Made by a program: the position numbers and the translations under genes. The notes beneath the pieces were generated by a model, which saw only the letters and a list, made by a program, of their open reading frames with translations, had not been told where the DNA came from and made no database searches. This document shows positions 8,778 to 17,241 of a stretch of 64,000 nt of DNA, one piece after another; within the stretch, counting starts at the first letter, position 1; each line of letters begins with the position of its first letter. The stretch comes from Clostridium sp. (GTDB taxonomy: Bacteria; Bacillota; Clostridia; Clostridiales; Clostridiaceae), in contig NZ_JARIDH010000022.1 of assembly GCF_029267215.1 (NCBI RefSeq), positions 62,001 through 126,000 of the forward strand, given 5' to 3'.

Positions 8778-9242
8778 TTAATTAACTCCTTCATATGCTG
8801 TTTGTAATAAAAATCCTAATAGACACCATATTTTATCTTTAATCTTTTTTAAACAAATCTCTGTCCCTATTGCTTCGCTATAATTAGATTTGTCTACGCA
8901 ACCAGTAGATTCAACTATTTCAAATCCATTAACTAAGATAACTCTTACTAACGTTGTCTTATCTCCTAAAGTAGATACATGAGTTTCTTTAATAAATTTA
9001 TTTACCATATCAAAACCTATTGAAACTCCTGAAGGTAAATTTTTATTATCATCAACCTTTAAGTTATACTTTTCAAATTGCTCTTTAGGGCACCATGAAA
9101 TATATCCATCTTGATACTCAATCAAATATCCTTCATCCGATGGATTTTCATTTGCTGGAATAGTCCATCCTCTATATTTATTATATTTACCTCTAGTCAT
9201 TGGTTTAGCTTTAACTAATTTTGTACTAATATAACTTTGCAT
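8778..9242 (-). CDS. two-part phage protein with Gp49-like C-terminus
   Basis: 154 residues. The N-terminal half (STKLVKAKPMTRGKYNKYRGW, then a DEGYLIEYQDGYISWCPKEQFE segment) resembles a widespread small phage protein of unknown role. The C-terminal half (GDKTTLVRVILVNGFEIVES... then CVDKSNYSEAIGTEICLKKI) resembles the phage Gp49/66 family. These modules usually occur as separate genes, so this looks like a fusion. It is bounded by its own ribosome site and terminator between head genes, like a moron. The biochemical function is unknown. Confidence 0.65.
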   Translation of the reverse strand: MQSYISTKLVKAKPMTRGKYNKYRGWTIPANENPSDEGYLIEYQDGYISWCPKEQFEKYNLKVDDNKNLPSGVSIGFDMVNKFIKETHVSTLGDKTTLVRVILVNGFEIVESTGCVDKSNYSEAIGTEICLKKIKDKIWCLLGFLLQTAYEGVN

Positions 9243-9297
9243 TTTTAATCACTCCTTTATTTTAAATTTATGCATACTTTATTTAAGTAAGTGCTTT

Positions 9298-9534
9298 TTA
9301 GCTTATATAATCTATACACTCTTTTATTTCACCATTTTGAATAAATCTTATTGCTTTAACTAATCCTCTCATCATACATTCGTTTGATAAAAATTTTGAT
9401 TCTTTTAAAACTTCAAAATTTTTAGGGTTATCTAAAGGTATTTTCACTTTTCCATCTAAATTTTTTTCATCATTTCCAAAACTATAAATTAGATAATTCT
9501 TCGTTTTTTCTGATAAGTTCATTAAAACAATCAT
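9298..9534 (-). CDS. small phage protein of unknown function
   Basis: 78 residues starting MIVLMNLSEKTKNYLIYSFG. An AGGAGG ribosome site precedes the first ATG at good spacing, so I keep that start. No domain or membrane segment is recognised; it has charged helical ends and one Cys pair separated by sequence. It is the middle gene of an accessory cluster inserted between minor head and scaffold genes. Confidence 0.55.
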   Translation of the reverse strand: MIVLMNLSEKTKNYLIYSFGNDEKNLDGKVKIPLDNPKNFEVLKESKFLSNECMMRGLVKAIRFIQNGEIKECIDYIS

Positions 9535-9546
9535 CTTAATTACCTC

Positions 9547-9582
9547 CTATTTCATAACTTTTAATATTAATCCGAATTTCAT
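9547..9582 (-). CDS. possible 11-residue leader peptide
   Basis: An AAAAGGAGTG ribosome site precedes ATG and an 11-codon frame (MKFGLILKVMK) that ends at the AGGAGG of the next gene. It may only serve to couple translation. It may also be chance. Confidence 0.3.
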   Translation of the reverse strand: MKFGLILKVMK

Positions 9583-9610
9583 TTAATCACTCCTTTTAAT
9601 TTATACATAA

Positions 9611-9638
9611 TAAAAACACCTACATTAAGTAAGTGCTC
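9611..9638 (-). terminator. intrinsic terminator after the TM2 gene
   Basis: Minus-strand AGCACTTAC-TTAAT-GTAGGTGTT followed by TTTATT. It resembles the hairpin at 10153 to 10186 in sequence, suggesting related cassette ends. Confidence 0.6.
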
Positions 9639-9641
9639 TAA

Positions 9642-10094
9642 CTATCTTCCTTTACCTGCTTTGAACTGTTTTCCACATTTTAAACAAGTAACTACTATTT
9701 TATTTTTACCCAACATTCCTGTTGCTACTCCTGTAATAGGATTAACTAAACAAGCACCTACTACACCCTTTACAAGACTAAATCCTTTTTTATTAGCTGT
9801 CAATTGAGTACTTCCACATCTAGGACACCTAACAACATCATTGTTACTTTGCATATGTCCATTATCATCATAAGTATTTATTGTGTTATTATTATTCTTT
9901 ATATAACAATTACATCCCATAATACTATTTGGATTTATTATTAATTTTACAAGATCATAAAGCCACCCTATACCAAGTAATCCCCCAGTAAGTGTATATA
10001 AAACACCTTTTCCATAATTGCCTAAATAATATTGATGTGCTCCTAAAACACCTAATAATAAACATAATATAATTGCTGTACTTCTGTTTTTCAT
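9642..10094 (-). CDS. TM2-domain membrane protein with zinc-ribbon tail
   Basis: 150 residues. The N-terminus (ILCLLLGVLGAHQYYLGNYG, then GGLLGIGWLYDLVKL) is a clear TM2 domain with two membrane helices. The C-terminal half carries two CxxC pairs (CPRCG and CLKCG) flanking a Gly-rich hydrophobic segment, which suggests a zinc ribbon. TM2 proteins are common bacterial and phage membrane proteins of uncertain role. It has its own ribosome site (AAGGAGGG), an inverted repeat upstream and its own terminator. It therefore looks like an independently expressed moron, perhaps active in the lysogen. Confidence 0.8.
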   Translation of the reverse strand: MKNRSTAIILCLLLGVLGAHQYYLGNYGKGVLYTLTGGLLGIGWLYDLVKLIINPNSIMGCNCYIKNNNNTINTYDDNGHMQSNNDVVRCPRCGSTQLTANKKGFSLVKGVVGACLVNPITGVATGMLGKNKIVVTCLKCGKQFKAGKGR

Positions 10095-10108
10095 TATATT
10101 CCCTCCTT

Positions 10109-10140
10109 AAATTGTTAATAATTTAATAATATAACAATTT
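10109..10140 (-). promoter_or_regulatory. inverted repeat upstream of the TM2 gene
   Basis: AAATTGTTA and TAACAATTT arms are separated by 14 AT-only bases, just upstream of the TM2 ribosome site. This could be an operator overlapping a promoter or an mRNA leader hairpin. No clear -35/-10 pair can be assigned. Confidence 0.35.
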
Positions 10141-10152
10141 AAAGAAAAAGTA

Positions 10153-10186
10153 AAAGCACCTACTTATCAGTTTAAGTAAATGCTTT
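10153..10186 (-). terminator. intrinsic terminator after the small Cys protein gene
   Basis: A 14-bp stem (AAAGCACCTACTTA with TAAGTAAATGCTTT, two G-U pairs) overlaps the stop of the 54-residue gene and is followed on the minus strand by a U-rich stretch. Confidence 0.65.
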
Positions 10187-10349
10187 AATTATTATGGTAT
10201 TCACATTTTTTACATATTTCTTTCCAATTTTCAACTTCTAATATTTCGTTAGATAATACTCTTTCTTTTATACATCCATCTACAACATCAGTTATTGCTA
10301 CACAATCACCTATATCTATATCTTTATTCAAAATAGGACACCTAATCAT
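10185..10349 (-). CDS. 54-residue Cys-containing phage protein
   Basis: A short frame starting MIRCPILNKDIDIGDCVAIT and ending CKKCEYHNN. It overlaps the minor-head stop by 8 bases (ATGATTAG), indicating translational coupling. Five Cys, including a C-terminal CKKC, suggest metal binding. Function unknown. The coupling to a gene with a nuclease-like tail makes an accessory or immunity role conceivable, but nothing in the sequence shows it. Confidence 0.6.
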   Translation of the reverse strand: MIRCPILNKDIDIGDCVAITDVVDGCIKERVLSNEILEVENWKEICKKCEYHNN

Positions 10350-11901
10350 CTTTTAAAACCTCCAATAACTTTTTAAATTTTTCATCATATTCAGAACTTC
10401 TATAAGCTGTTCTAACATTTTTGTCTTTTAAATTAATTAAAGTACACCCACTATCTGATATATATAAAACAACTTGACCATTCCAGCGACTATATGCAAC
10501 TTTAGAATTATTTATAAATTCTTGTGCCATATCTTTTGTAACACCATGATTTCTCTCATTGTTAATATGGTTATAATCAAACTTATAGTCTTTCAAATCT
10601 ATTCTATCTATATTCTTTATAGGAATACCTTTAATATTTAAGCTATCAGCTTCTTCAATAATTTTATTATATCTGTTTGTATCTCTAAAGTTACTTTTCA
10701 AAGAACTCCATTCTTTACTATTATTATACTTTATATATTGGAACTCTTTCAATGACTTAGGAGCTTCTCCACCTAAAATAGTTTTATATTTAGAATATTG
10801 TTTTTTATCATGAACTTTATTCTTCGAAATTTTTTCTAAAAATTCTACCTTATCTTTACCATACTTATTGACTACAAACTTATCATACCATTCATTATAG
10901 TTCATATTATCAATTACATAAGTCTTTCCAGTTACAGGATCTCTTGCCCTTCTCTTTAATCCACTTAATGTGCTTTCTCCTAAATATGCTATAGTTGTAC
11001 TTCTACAAAAAGGATGTAGTGGTGGAAGATTAACCCTAGTTTTAGCATTTTCAACGATTAAAACTTTACCATCCATATGCCTGCATATTTTACTTGTCCT
11101 AGAATCTAATGTAGCTAAGAAAATACATTTGCTTATATCACACTCTTTATAACTTTCTATCTCTGCCATATTAGTTACGTATGTAGTTTCTGTCCTTATT
11201 ATCCTTTCAGATGCAAACTTACCACAATTACTTAAATCATTCAGCTCTTTCGCCATTCTTTTTGAACTTTTACCACTCATTAAACCACTTGTTATTACTT
11301 CTTCCAATCTATTTGCCAATACATCTGTATTATTCCATATTCTTTGAGAATAGCTTTTCCCACTCCATTTATTTTTTAATACCTCTTCTATAAAATCTAT
11401 AGGCATTTCAGAAAAACTAAATCCTATTCCTAATCCTCTTTGAACATCAAATATATTACGATAATATGCTTCTTTCATATTATCAATGTAGTCACTTGTG
11501 CTTAACTTTAATTCTTGTTCTCCTAATAGCTTAGTATTAGCATAAATACTCTCCTTTAAAGCTTCTAATCTAGTTATACGTGCTTTATAAGGAGAGTAAT
11601 TCAACTTTGCCATTAAGTATTTTTTTATATCTTCATCCTGAATATATTTAATTTTATCTCTTATACTCTTTAAATCCTTTGCATTTATATAAGAGTTTAG
11701 TAATTTTCTTGCTTCTGTTTTGCTTAACCCATATTCTATTGCATATTTATTGAATATCTTATTTATATCGCTATTTATATCAGCTATAGCCTTATCATAA
11801 GCTTTATTAATCTTATATATAGTTTCATCACTATTCTTATGATAAGATTCCATTCTAGAGTTAGCTCTTTGCTCCCAATAGTGTTTACTTCTCTTCTTCA
11901 T
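10342..11901 (-). CDS. minor head protein (SPP1 gp7/Mu F-type) with C-terminal toxin-like domain
   Basis: 519 residues. Residues about 130 to 310 carry the Mu gpF/SPP1 gp7 morphogenesis domain: RIIRTETTYVTNMAE, then LDSRTSKICRHMDGK and the conserved HPFCRSTT. The C-terminal 150 residues are extra. After a linker (KTILGGEAPKSLKEFQ) they end in HINNERNHGVTKDMAQEFI, then YSRWNGQVVLYISDSG and LKDKNVRTAYRS. This resembles the PBECR/BECR (barnase-EndoU-ColE5-RelE) nuclease-like domains fused to phage minor head proteins. I infer an enzyme packaged in the virion and injected with DNA. The gene follows the portal, as expected. Confidence 0.85.
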   Translation of the reverse strand: MKKRSKHYWEQRANSRMESYHKNSDETIYKINKAYDKAIADINSDINKIFNKYAIEYGLSKTEARKLLNSYINAKDLKSIRDKIKYIQDEDIKKYLMAKLNYSPYKARITRLEALKESIYANTKLLGEQELKLSTSDYIDNMKEAYYRNIFDVQRGLGIGFSFSEMPIDFIEEVLKNKWSGKSYSQRIWNNTDVLANRLEEVITSGLMSGKSSKRMAKELNDLSNCGKFASERIIRTETTYVTNMAEIESYKECDISKCIFLATLDSRTSKICRHMDGKVLIVENAKTRVNLPPLHPFCRSTTIAYLGESTLSGLKRRARDPVTGKTYVIDNMNYNEWYDKFVVNKYGKDKVEFLEKISKNKVHDKKQYSKYKTILGGEAPKSLKEFQYIKYNNSKEWSSLKSNFRDTNRYNKIIEEADSLNIKGIPIKNIDRIDLKDYKFDYNHINNERNHGVTKDMAQEFINNSKVAYSRWNGQVVLYISDSGCTLINLKDKNVRTAYRSSEYDEKFKKLLEVLKDD

Positions 11902-11905
11902 AGTC

Positions 11906-12073
11906 TTATAACCTTATAACATATATAGAAATAATACAGATTAATATGTAAAGAATAAAGCCAATAAACTGACAAACCCTATCTATGATAGTTTTACCCG
12001 TAAATACGTTTTTAAAGGTTACTAACGAAAATATACTAACTATTATTAGAACTATCCATGCTAGAATCTTCAT
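11906..12073 (-). CDS. small phage membrane protein
   Basis: A frame opens at 12094, but the ATG at 12073 (MKILAWIVLIIVSIFSLVT) has GGGAG about nine bases upstream and gives 55 residues. There are two predicted membrane helices (LAWIVLIIVSIFSLV and FIGFILYILICIISIYVI). It overlaps the portal 3' end by 38 bases and lies 4 bases before the minor head gene. The role is unknown; size and topology would allow a holin-like or superinfection-related function, without proof. Confidence 0.55.
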   Translation of the reverse strand: MKILAWIVLIIVSIFSLVTFKNVFTGKTIIDRVCQFIGFILYILICIISIYVIRL

Positions 12074-13454
12074 CTTTATCATCTCCCTTATCATCTATAT
12101 CATTCTTAAAGTTATAAGATCCAAAAGCTTTTTGATTTTCTTCTATAGTTCTTTCTCTATCTTCATCAAGTTTTTTTCTTTCTTCTTCAACATCTATTTC
12201 ACTATCAAATCTTTGTACCCTAGTTTCCCAACTTAATAAGTCAGATGTTTCCTGAGATATTCTAGCTAATAATTCTTCATCTACTGGCAAACTTCTCTTC
12301 ATGATAATATCTATTTTTGATGAATCAATGTGTTTTGCTCTTATATTTTCTATATTAGACATAAGTTTAAGTCTTTGCCTTAAGCCTTTTTTAAAGTATC
12401 TTTCCTTAGTCTTACCTAACTGTTCAAATCCTAATAGCTTATACTTCATAGCTATACCAGAAGCATTACCAACAAAATTTTCATCTGTTAAACATGGTAC
12501 TTTAGAAAATTCATGTATATCATCTTTGAGTGATTTTTTTAATATTTCTGTTTGCTCTTCATTAAGCTGCTTAACTAACCACCTAGCATCACTTTTTTCA
12601 TCTAACTCAATTATTTTATTTTCCATTAGATACTGAACTGTCTTACTTACTTCATCTTCATCATCCCCTAAGGATTGTCCTACTATAAGTAAGAATGCAT
12701 CAACTAATTGTTCTTTGTCATTTACTCTATCACTTTGAAGTTTATTATAGGAATCTATTATAGTTATAACTCCCTCAAAATCCCCTATAAGCTTCTTGTT
12801 ATTTTTATATTCAATTAAAGGAATTCCTTTAAAATAATGAGGTTCTCTATCTTCTTCGGTAGGTGCTTTACTGTTTAAGTCTACAAAAAAATAATGTATA
12901 ACCTCTTCATCGGTATATACATTAACATCATATCCTTTTATTTGATTATCTATATCTAACCTAACATTATATGAAACTCCAAACATTGGTTTTTCCTTAA
13001 CAGTATTATCTACTACTAGAAAACTATTTAATGGGCTTATTGTTGCTAATTCTGGATAAGGAACTTCATCATCATTCATATAAAGCAATTCATATCCTAC
13101 ACCTAATATACTTATATCTAAAGCTAACTCATTGTTATGACTATCTTCATCTATTTCAGTAAATATATTATTTATTTCCTCTGATCCTTCACCAGAATAT
13201 AAAATAGGTACACCAAATACATATCCAGTAGCCATATCACTTATATACTGTGCATGGTTACAAACAAGTTTATTGTTAGGAATATTAGGATTATTAAACA
13301 TTCTATTTAATATCTTATGCTTACCACCATAATAATTATTTAATACTTCATATCTATCTACTAATACTTTATGATCCTCTAAGCACTTACTTAAAAGTTC
13401 TACTGGTATACTTCCATCTTCATTCAATAAACTTCTATCTTTTACTATAGCCAC
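12036..13454 (-). CDS. portal protein, SPP1 gp6 family
   Basis: 472 residues. HAQYISDMATGYVFGVPI, DISILGVGYELLYMNDD, the YFKGIPLIEYKNNKK segment and SGIAMKYKLLGFEQLGKTK match the SPP1-type portal family, and the Asp/Ser-rich C-terminal tail is typical. The dodecameric portal is the DNA entry vertex and docks TerL. It lies 8 bases after the TerL stop. Confidence 0.93.
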   Translation of the reverse strand: MAIVKDRSLLNEDGSIPVELLSKCLEDHKVLVDRYEVLNNYYGGKHKILNRMFNNPNIPNNKLVCNHAQYISDMATGYVFGVPILYSGEGSEEINNIFTEIDEDSHNNELALDISILGVGYELLYMNDDEVPYPELATISPLNSFLVVDNTVKEKPMFGVSYNVRLDIDNQIKGYDVNVYTDEEVIHYFFVDLNSKAPTEEDREPHYFKGIPLIEYKNNKKLIGDFEGVITIIDSYNKLQSDRVNDKEQLVDAFLLIVGQSLGDDEDEVSKTVQYLMENKIIELDEKSDARWLVKQLNEEQTEILKKSLKDDIHEFSKVPCLTDENFVGNASGIAMKYKLLGFEQLGKTKERYFKKGLRQRLKLMSNIENIRAKHIDSSKIDIIMKRSLPVDEELLARISQETSDLLSWETRVQRFDSEIDVEEERKKLDEDRERTIEENQKAFGSYNFKNDIDDKGDDKDEDSSMDSSNNS

Positions 13455-13462
13455 TTTATCAC

Positions 13463-14746
13463 CTACCTTATTCCTAATTTAGATTTACTTCTAATCTTAA
13501 CTTTTCTATTTAACATTTCACTTTCCATACCGTATCTAACAGCATCTATTGTATGGTTATCTTTATCTGGGTATTCTCCTTTAAGATTTCCATTACTATC
13601 TTTTTCTATTTCATATCCTAAAAATTCTCTTTTTGTATTAGGACATCTTATTGGATCTATTATTATTTCTTCTATCTCTTCTGATAAAAATTTAATTCCA
13701 TGCTCTACACTATCAGGTCCTTTTTTTGCACCTGCTATATTTAAACCTAGTGTTTTAAATTCATTTATTGTTCTAGGTTCAGCACTATCCGCAGTAATCT
13801 TTCTATTATCTTTATTTAATTTTCTTATTTCTTCAACTGCCTTACTATTACTCAACTGAACTTTGTACACTTCTCCAAATATATATAACTTTTTCCTAGT
13901 CTTATCGTAATGCATTAAAACATAAGCTAATGGATCTGCTGCGTAACCAAAGTCTAAACCATTTTTTAATCTATCAAATATTTTAATTTCATCATCACTT
14001 ATCTGTCTTACAGTGACATTTCTAAATACTTCTCCACCAGTACCAGTTACAGCTCCTAAGTAATCATGTTCATACTTAGTTGGATTAACCTTCTTCATAT
14101 GCTCTGCTTCAATTATGAACTGTTCACCTAACCATTCTCTCGGTACTGTTCTATAATCACTATGATGTACAAACTTATCTTTTCTTTCTTCTAATACTTC
14201 TTGATTGCACCAGTTTCTTTGGCTTTCTGGCGGGTTAAATGAATAAAATACTACAAACTTTGGACCACCTCTCATTAATGATTGGTTTATTGTATCAATT
14301 TTAGGCTTTCCCTCAAATTCATCTACTTCCTCATACCATATATATTTAATATATCCTTTAGGAACTTTAGTAGACTTTACCTTTTTAGGATTATCAGCCC
14401 CTTTAAATCTAATTACTTGTCCAGTAGGCTTATACGTTATAGTAAGCTTAGCTTCTGGTACATGCCAATCATTTTCTACACCTAATGTATCTATGGCCCA
14501 TTTAATTTGGTCTCTAACTGATTCTGATAAAGTATCCTTAACTCTTCTAAGTATTAAAGCATTAGACATTATTCCCTTTGCTGCATCTCTCATCATCCCT
14601 AAAACAATTTCTATTGAAATAAAAGAAGATTTAGTACTCCCTCTTCCACCTTTAAACCAATAATGAGTATGTAGTTCTCGTTTTATATCTTTGTGAGATT
14701 CATAAAAACTTTTAGCTATAATACATTTTAACTTTACTTTAATCAT
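13463..14746 (-). CDS. terminase large subunit, PBSX/SPP1 type
   Basis: 427 residues. The ATPase P-loop region is WFKGGRGSTKSSF (about residues 29 to 41), Walker B is YIWYEEVDEF, and motif III is VVFYSFNPP. The nuclease domain has LDFGYAADPLAYVLM and ADSAEPRTI acidic motifs. Together they pump and cut concatemeric DNA. The start overlaps the TerS stop by 8 bases, so the two subunits are coupled. Confidence 0.95.
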   Translation of the reverse strand: MIKVKLKCIIAKSFYESHKDIKRELHTHYWFKGGRGSTKSSFISIEIVLGMMRDAAKGIMSNALILRRVKDTLSESVRDQIKWAIDTLGVENDWHVPEAKLTITYKPTGQVIRFKGADNPKKVKSTKVPKGYIKYIWYEEVDEFEGKPKIDTINQSLMRGGPKFVVFYSFNPPESQRNWCNQEVLEERKDKFVHHSDYRTVPREWLGEQFIIEAEHMKKVNPTKYEHDYLGAVTGTGGEVFRNVTVRQISDDEIKIFDRLKNGLDFGYAADPLAYVLMHYDKTRKKLYIFGEVYKVQLSNSKAVEEIRKLNKDNRKITADSAEPRTINEFKTLGLNIAGAKKGPDSVEHGIKFLSEEIEEIIIDPIRCPNTKREFLGYEIEKDSNGNLKGEYPDKDNHTIDAVRYGMESEMLNRKVKIRSKSKLGIR

Positions 14747-15482
14747 CTATATCATCCACTATTTGAACCATTTCATTCTTACCTGATTCATCTTTATTTA
14801 ATTTATCTTTTAATACTTCTATTCTAGCTTTTTGTTCTTCTGTAGCTAAATCCCAATTAGAGTGCAATAACTTTTCATAACTATTTATCAATCCTTCTAA
14901 TGTTTTCATAGCTTTAGATTGAGCTTGTAAGAAGTTAGCTTGTTTATCCCAAGCAAATTGTAATTCATACTCATATTCTTCTTCAGAAGCATTTGATACA
15001 GTCTTACCATTATCTTTACTCTTAGTCTTTACTTTACTTTTCTTTAATTCTTTAGTTAAATCATTCTTACTTGTAACATGCATAATCCTTTGAGATCTAA
15101 TTATTGCTGTTAATTGAGTAGTTATATTCATCCAAAGAATGTCTAAAGAACTTAATCCAGCATCTTCAATTTCACCAATTATATTTTTTGTTACAGCTGG
15201 AATATATTTAGCTAAGAATTGTTTAGATGAAAACTTAAAGTTATCTATATACAATCCATGTTTACAGTTATTTAAATTTCCAACATTACCACGATTACCT
15301 AATGCATTTTTATTTCCTTTTGGTGCTCCTCTTTCTCTATTAATTTTATCTTTCCATCTATCTTTACTTCTCCAATATTTAACTTTAGATAACTTAATGT
15401 TTAAAGTATCTGCTATTTTCTGTGATGATATATTTCCATTACTATCTTTAAATAACTCAAAAGCTTTTTCTCTTATTTCCAT
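14739..15482 (-). CDS. terminase small subunit
   Basis: A longer frame reaches 15548, but the ATG at 15482 has a consensus ribosome site (AAGGAGGA) and gives 247 residues starting MEIREKAFELFKDSNGN, the usual PBSX-type TerS start. An N-terminal HTH (QKIADTLNIKLSKVKYWRSKDRWKD) is followed by GAPKGNKNALGN, a hallmark of this family, then a helical oligomerisation region. It recognises the packaging site, which may lie in or near this gene. Confidence 0.9.
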   Translation of the reverse strand: MEIREKAFELFKDSNGNISSQKIADTLNIKLSKVKYWRSKDRWKDKINRERGAPKGNKNALGNRGNVGNLNNCKHGLYIDNFKFSSKQFLAKYIPAVTKNIIGEIEDAGLSSLDILWMNITTQLTAIIRSQRIMHVTSKNDLTKELKKSKVKTKSKDNGKTVSNASEEEYEYELQFAWDKQANFLQAQSKAMKTLEGLINSYEKLLHSNWDLATEEQKARIEVLKDKLNKDESGKNEMVQIVDDIDD

Positions 15483-15508
15483 TAAAAATCCTCCTTTCTT
15501 AAAAAATA

Positions 15509-15537
15509 AAAAAGTAGATAATAAAAATCTACTTTTT
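15509..15537 (-). terminator. intrinsic terminator after the resolvase gene
   Basis: AAAAAGTAGAT and ATCTACTTTTT form an 11-bp stem across the resolvase stop, with A/U runs on both sides. It separates the resolvase from the late terminase operon and could work in both directions. Confidence 0.7.
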
Positions 15538-16092
15538 TTCTTCTTCATATTCTTTTATTATTTTATCTAACGTCGGTCTACTTATATTTAACTCTTTAGC
15601 TAAAGCACTTTTACTTACTTCTCTTCTCATATATCTATTATAATGCTCTGAAAAGTTTTCTATATTTACTTCTTTTCTACCTTTATATTTCCCTTTAGAT
15701 TTAGCTATGGCTATACCTTCTCTTTGTCTTTCAAGTAAATTGGCTCTCTCAAATTCATTTATGGCACCAATCATAGTTAACATTAATTTACCAGTTGGTG
15801 TAGATGTATCTAAATTTTCTTTAATACTCTTGAAATGTACTCCTTTAGCTTCCATGGTTTCAACTAATTCTAATAGATCTTTTGTACTTCTTGCTAACCT
15901 TGAAAAATCCCAAACAAAAATTGTATCTCCTTCTCTAGCAAATTCTAACATTTCTTTTAACTTTGGTCTATTGGTATCTTTAGCACTTATTTTTTCAGTA
16001 AACCATTTTTCTATGTTATATTTTTTTAATCCTTCTAATTGTCTTTCTTCATTTTGTTCTACTGTACTAACTCTTACATAAGCTATATTCAT
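15529..16092 (-). CDS. small serine recombinase (resolvase/invertase)
   Basis: 187 residues. The catalytic start MNIAYVRVSTVEQN places Ser9 in the YVRVS motif. DFSRLARSTKDLLELV, PTGKLMLTMIGAINEFER and a QREGIAIAKSKGKYKGRK linker complete the resolvase catalytic domain. A C-terminal HTH (KSALAKELNISRPTLDKII) follows. It is distinct from the large integrase at the other end. The 450-bp AT-rich gap upstream contains inverted repeats that may be its sites. The role could be dimer resolution, inversion or regulation; I cannot tell which. Confidence 0.88.
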   Translation of the reverse strand: MNIAYVRVSTVEQNEERQLEGLKKYNIEKWFTEKISAKDTNRPKLKEMLEFAREGDTIFVWDFSRLARSTKDLLELVETMEAKGVHFKSIKENLDTSTPTGKLMLTMIGAINEFERANLLERQREGIAIAKSKGKYKGRKEVNIENFSEHYNRYMRREVSKSALAKELNISRPTLDKIIKEYEEEKK

Positions 16093-16541
16093 AATATAAT
16101 CACCTCTTGACTATATTATAACTAATTGTAAATTTAAAATCAATAACTTTATTTGCATTTTGTAAAATAATTATTTTTTTAATTTTATTTTTACAATTAT
16201 ATATTAAAATGCAAAAGTAAATTTAAAGTGTACTTTATTTTTACAAAAATTATATTAAAAAATAGATAGTAGTCTAAAAATATATCTTACACGTTGATTT
16301 ATCTACATTTTTTGAATTAATTGAGTTCTTCAAATATTTTTTTTGTCTAAATTTAATTTCCAGTAGATTTTTTATGATATTTTCCATTTTTTATGTTATT
16401 TTTCATTACTTATATATAATTCTGCGAAGTTATTAAATTTGAGTTTCTACTATATATACGCATTAAAAACTTTTAATCAATTTCGCTTATGCTTAAAAAG
16501 TAACATAAATTTTCAAAAAAAATTTTCAACTGGAAAATTAA
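16093..16541. other. 450-bp AT-rich intergenic region between two recombinase genes
   Basis: There is no coding frame. TTTGCATTTT (16152 to 16161) and its exact inverse AAAATGCAAA (16206 to 16215) lie about 44 bases apart. TTATTTTTACAA occurs twice (near 16189 and 16239), and related TTGTAAA motifs occur near 16131 and 16161. The arrangement resembles multi-site recombinase or regulator binding regions, and it also holds the leftward resolvase promoter. No site can be assigned with certainty. Confidence 0.45.
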
Positions 16542-17147
16542 TTAAAATGAATTATCTAAATAATTAGTAGTTCCTTTTCTTTCTTCATCATGTAATCCTA
16601 TATATCTTTTAGTAATTTCAGGAGTAGAATGACCTAAATCATCTTGAACAGAAAGTAAAGCATACATAGTATCTTTTTTATTTTTAAATATACTTTGATA
16701 AGTTAGATATCCATAAGTTTTTCTAAGTCCATGATTAGCAACACAGTAATTAATATCACATTCTTTAGCTGCATTATTAATTATTACTCCCATTCTCCTA
16801 ATGCTTAAATGCTTTCTTCCTATACGTGAAGGAAAAATATATTCCCAGCTATTTTTATTTTTAATATATTCACTTAAAATTTCTATAGTGTTATCTCCTA
16901 TTTCTACAACTCTTGGTTTATAATTTTTTCTTGTGCTATCTGTTTTTTTCTCTAAAATAGAAAATTTTCTTTGTTTAACAGCTTCTTTAACATCAGCTAC
17001 AGTTAAATCAATAAGATCTGATGCTCTATAACCAGTTTTAGTTGCTAATATAAAATATATATAAGCTATTGGATAATTGCATTTTAAATAATTACTCATT
17101 TTTTTTAATTTTTGTATTTCTTTTATTGGCTTAGTAGTTTGTCCCAT
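16542..17147 (-). CDS. tyrosine recombinase, catalytic domain only
   Basis: 201 residues that cover just the catalytic half of a phage integrase/Xer protein. Arg41 lies in KTGYRASDLIDLT, His139-x-x-Arg142 in ANHGLRKTYGY, His173 in LGHSTPEITKRYIG, and the nucleophile is Tyr182. The usual N-terminal arm and core-binding domains are missing, and no coding sequence for them is seen upstream, where a terminator and a tRNA lie. Such short recombinases are common near terminase genes of clostridial phages. The large serine enzyme is the likely integrase, so this one probably has another job. Confidence 0.85.
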   Translation of the reverse strand: MGQTTKPIKEIQKLKKMSNYLKCNYPIAYIYFILATKTGYRASDLIDLTVADVKEAVKQRKFSILEKKTDSTRKNYKPRVVEIGDNTIEILSEYIKNKNSWEYIFPSRIGRKHLSIRRMGVIINNAAKECDINYCVANHGLRKTYGYLTYQSIFKNKKDTMYALLSVQDDLGHSTPEITKRYIGLHDEERKGTTNYLDNSF

Positions 17148-17176
17148 TCTTTCACCCCCTTCTTTGAAAAAATAAA

Positions 17177-17203
17177 AAGAACTATCATGACTTGATAGTT
17201 CTT
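17177..17203 (-). terminator. intrinsic terminator after tRNA-Ser
   Basis: An 11-bp perfect stem AAGAACTATCA/TGATAGTTCTT with a 5-nt loop, followed on the minus strand by TTTTATTTTTTC. Confidence 0.8.
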
Positions 17204-17241
17204 AAACTTATAGTTAGTATTTAAAACGGTTATATAGTTGA

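Noticed and set aside
16152..16215. Intrinsic terminator
   Set aside because: The 44-base gap and lack of a U run do not fit a terminator.
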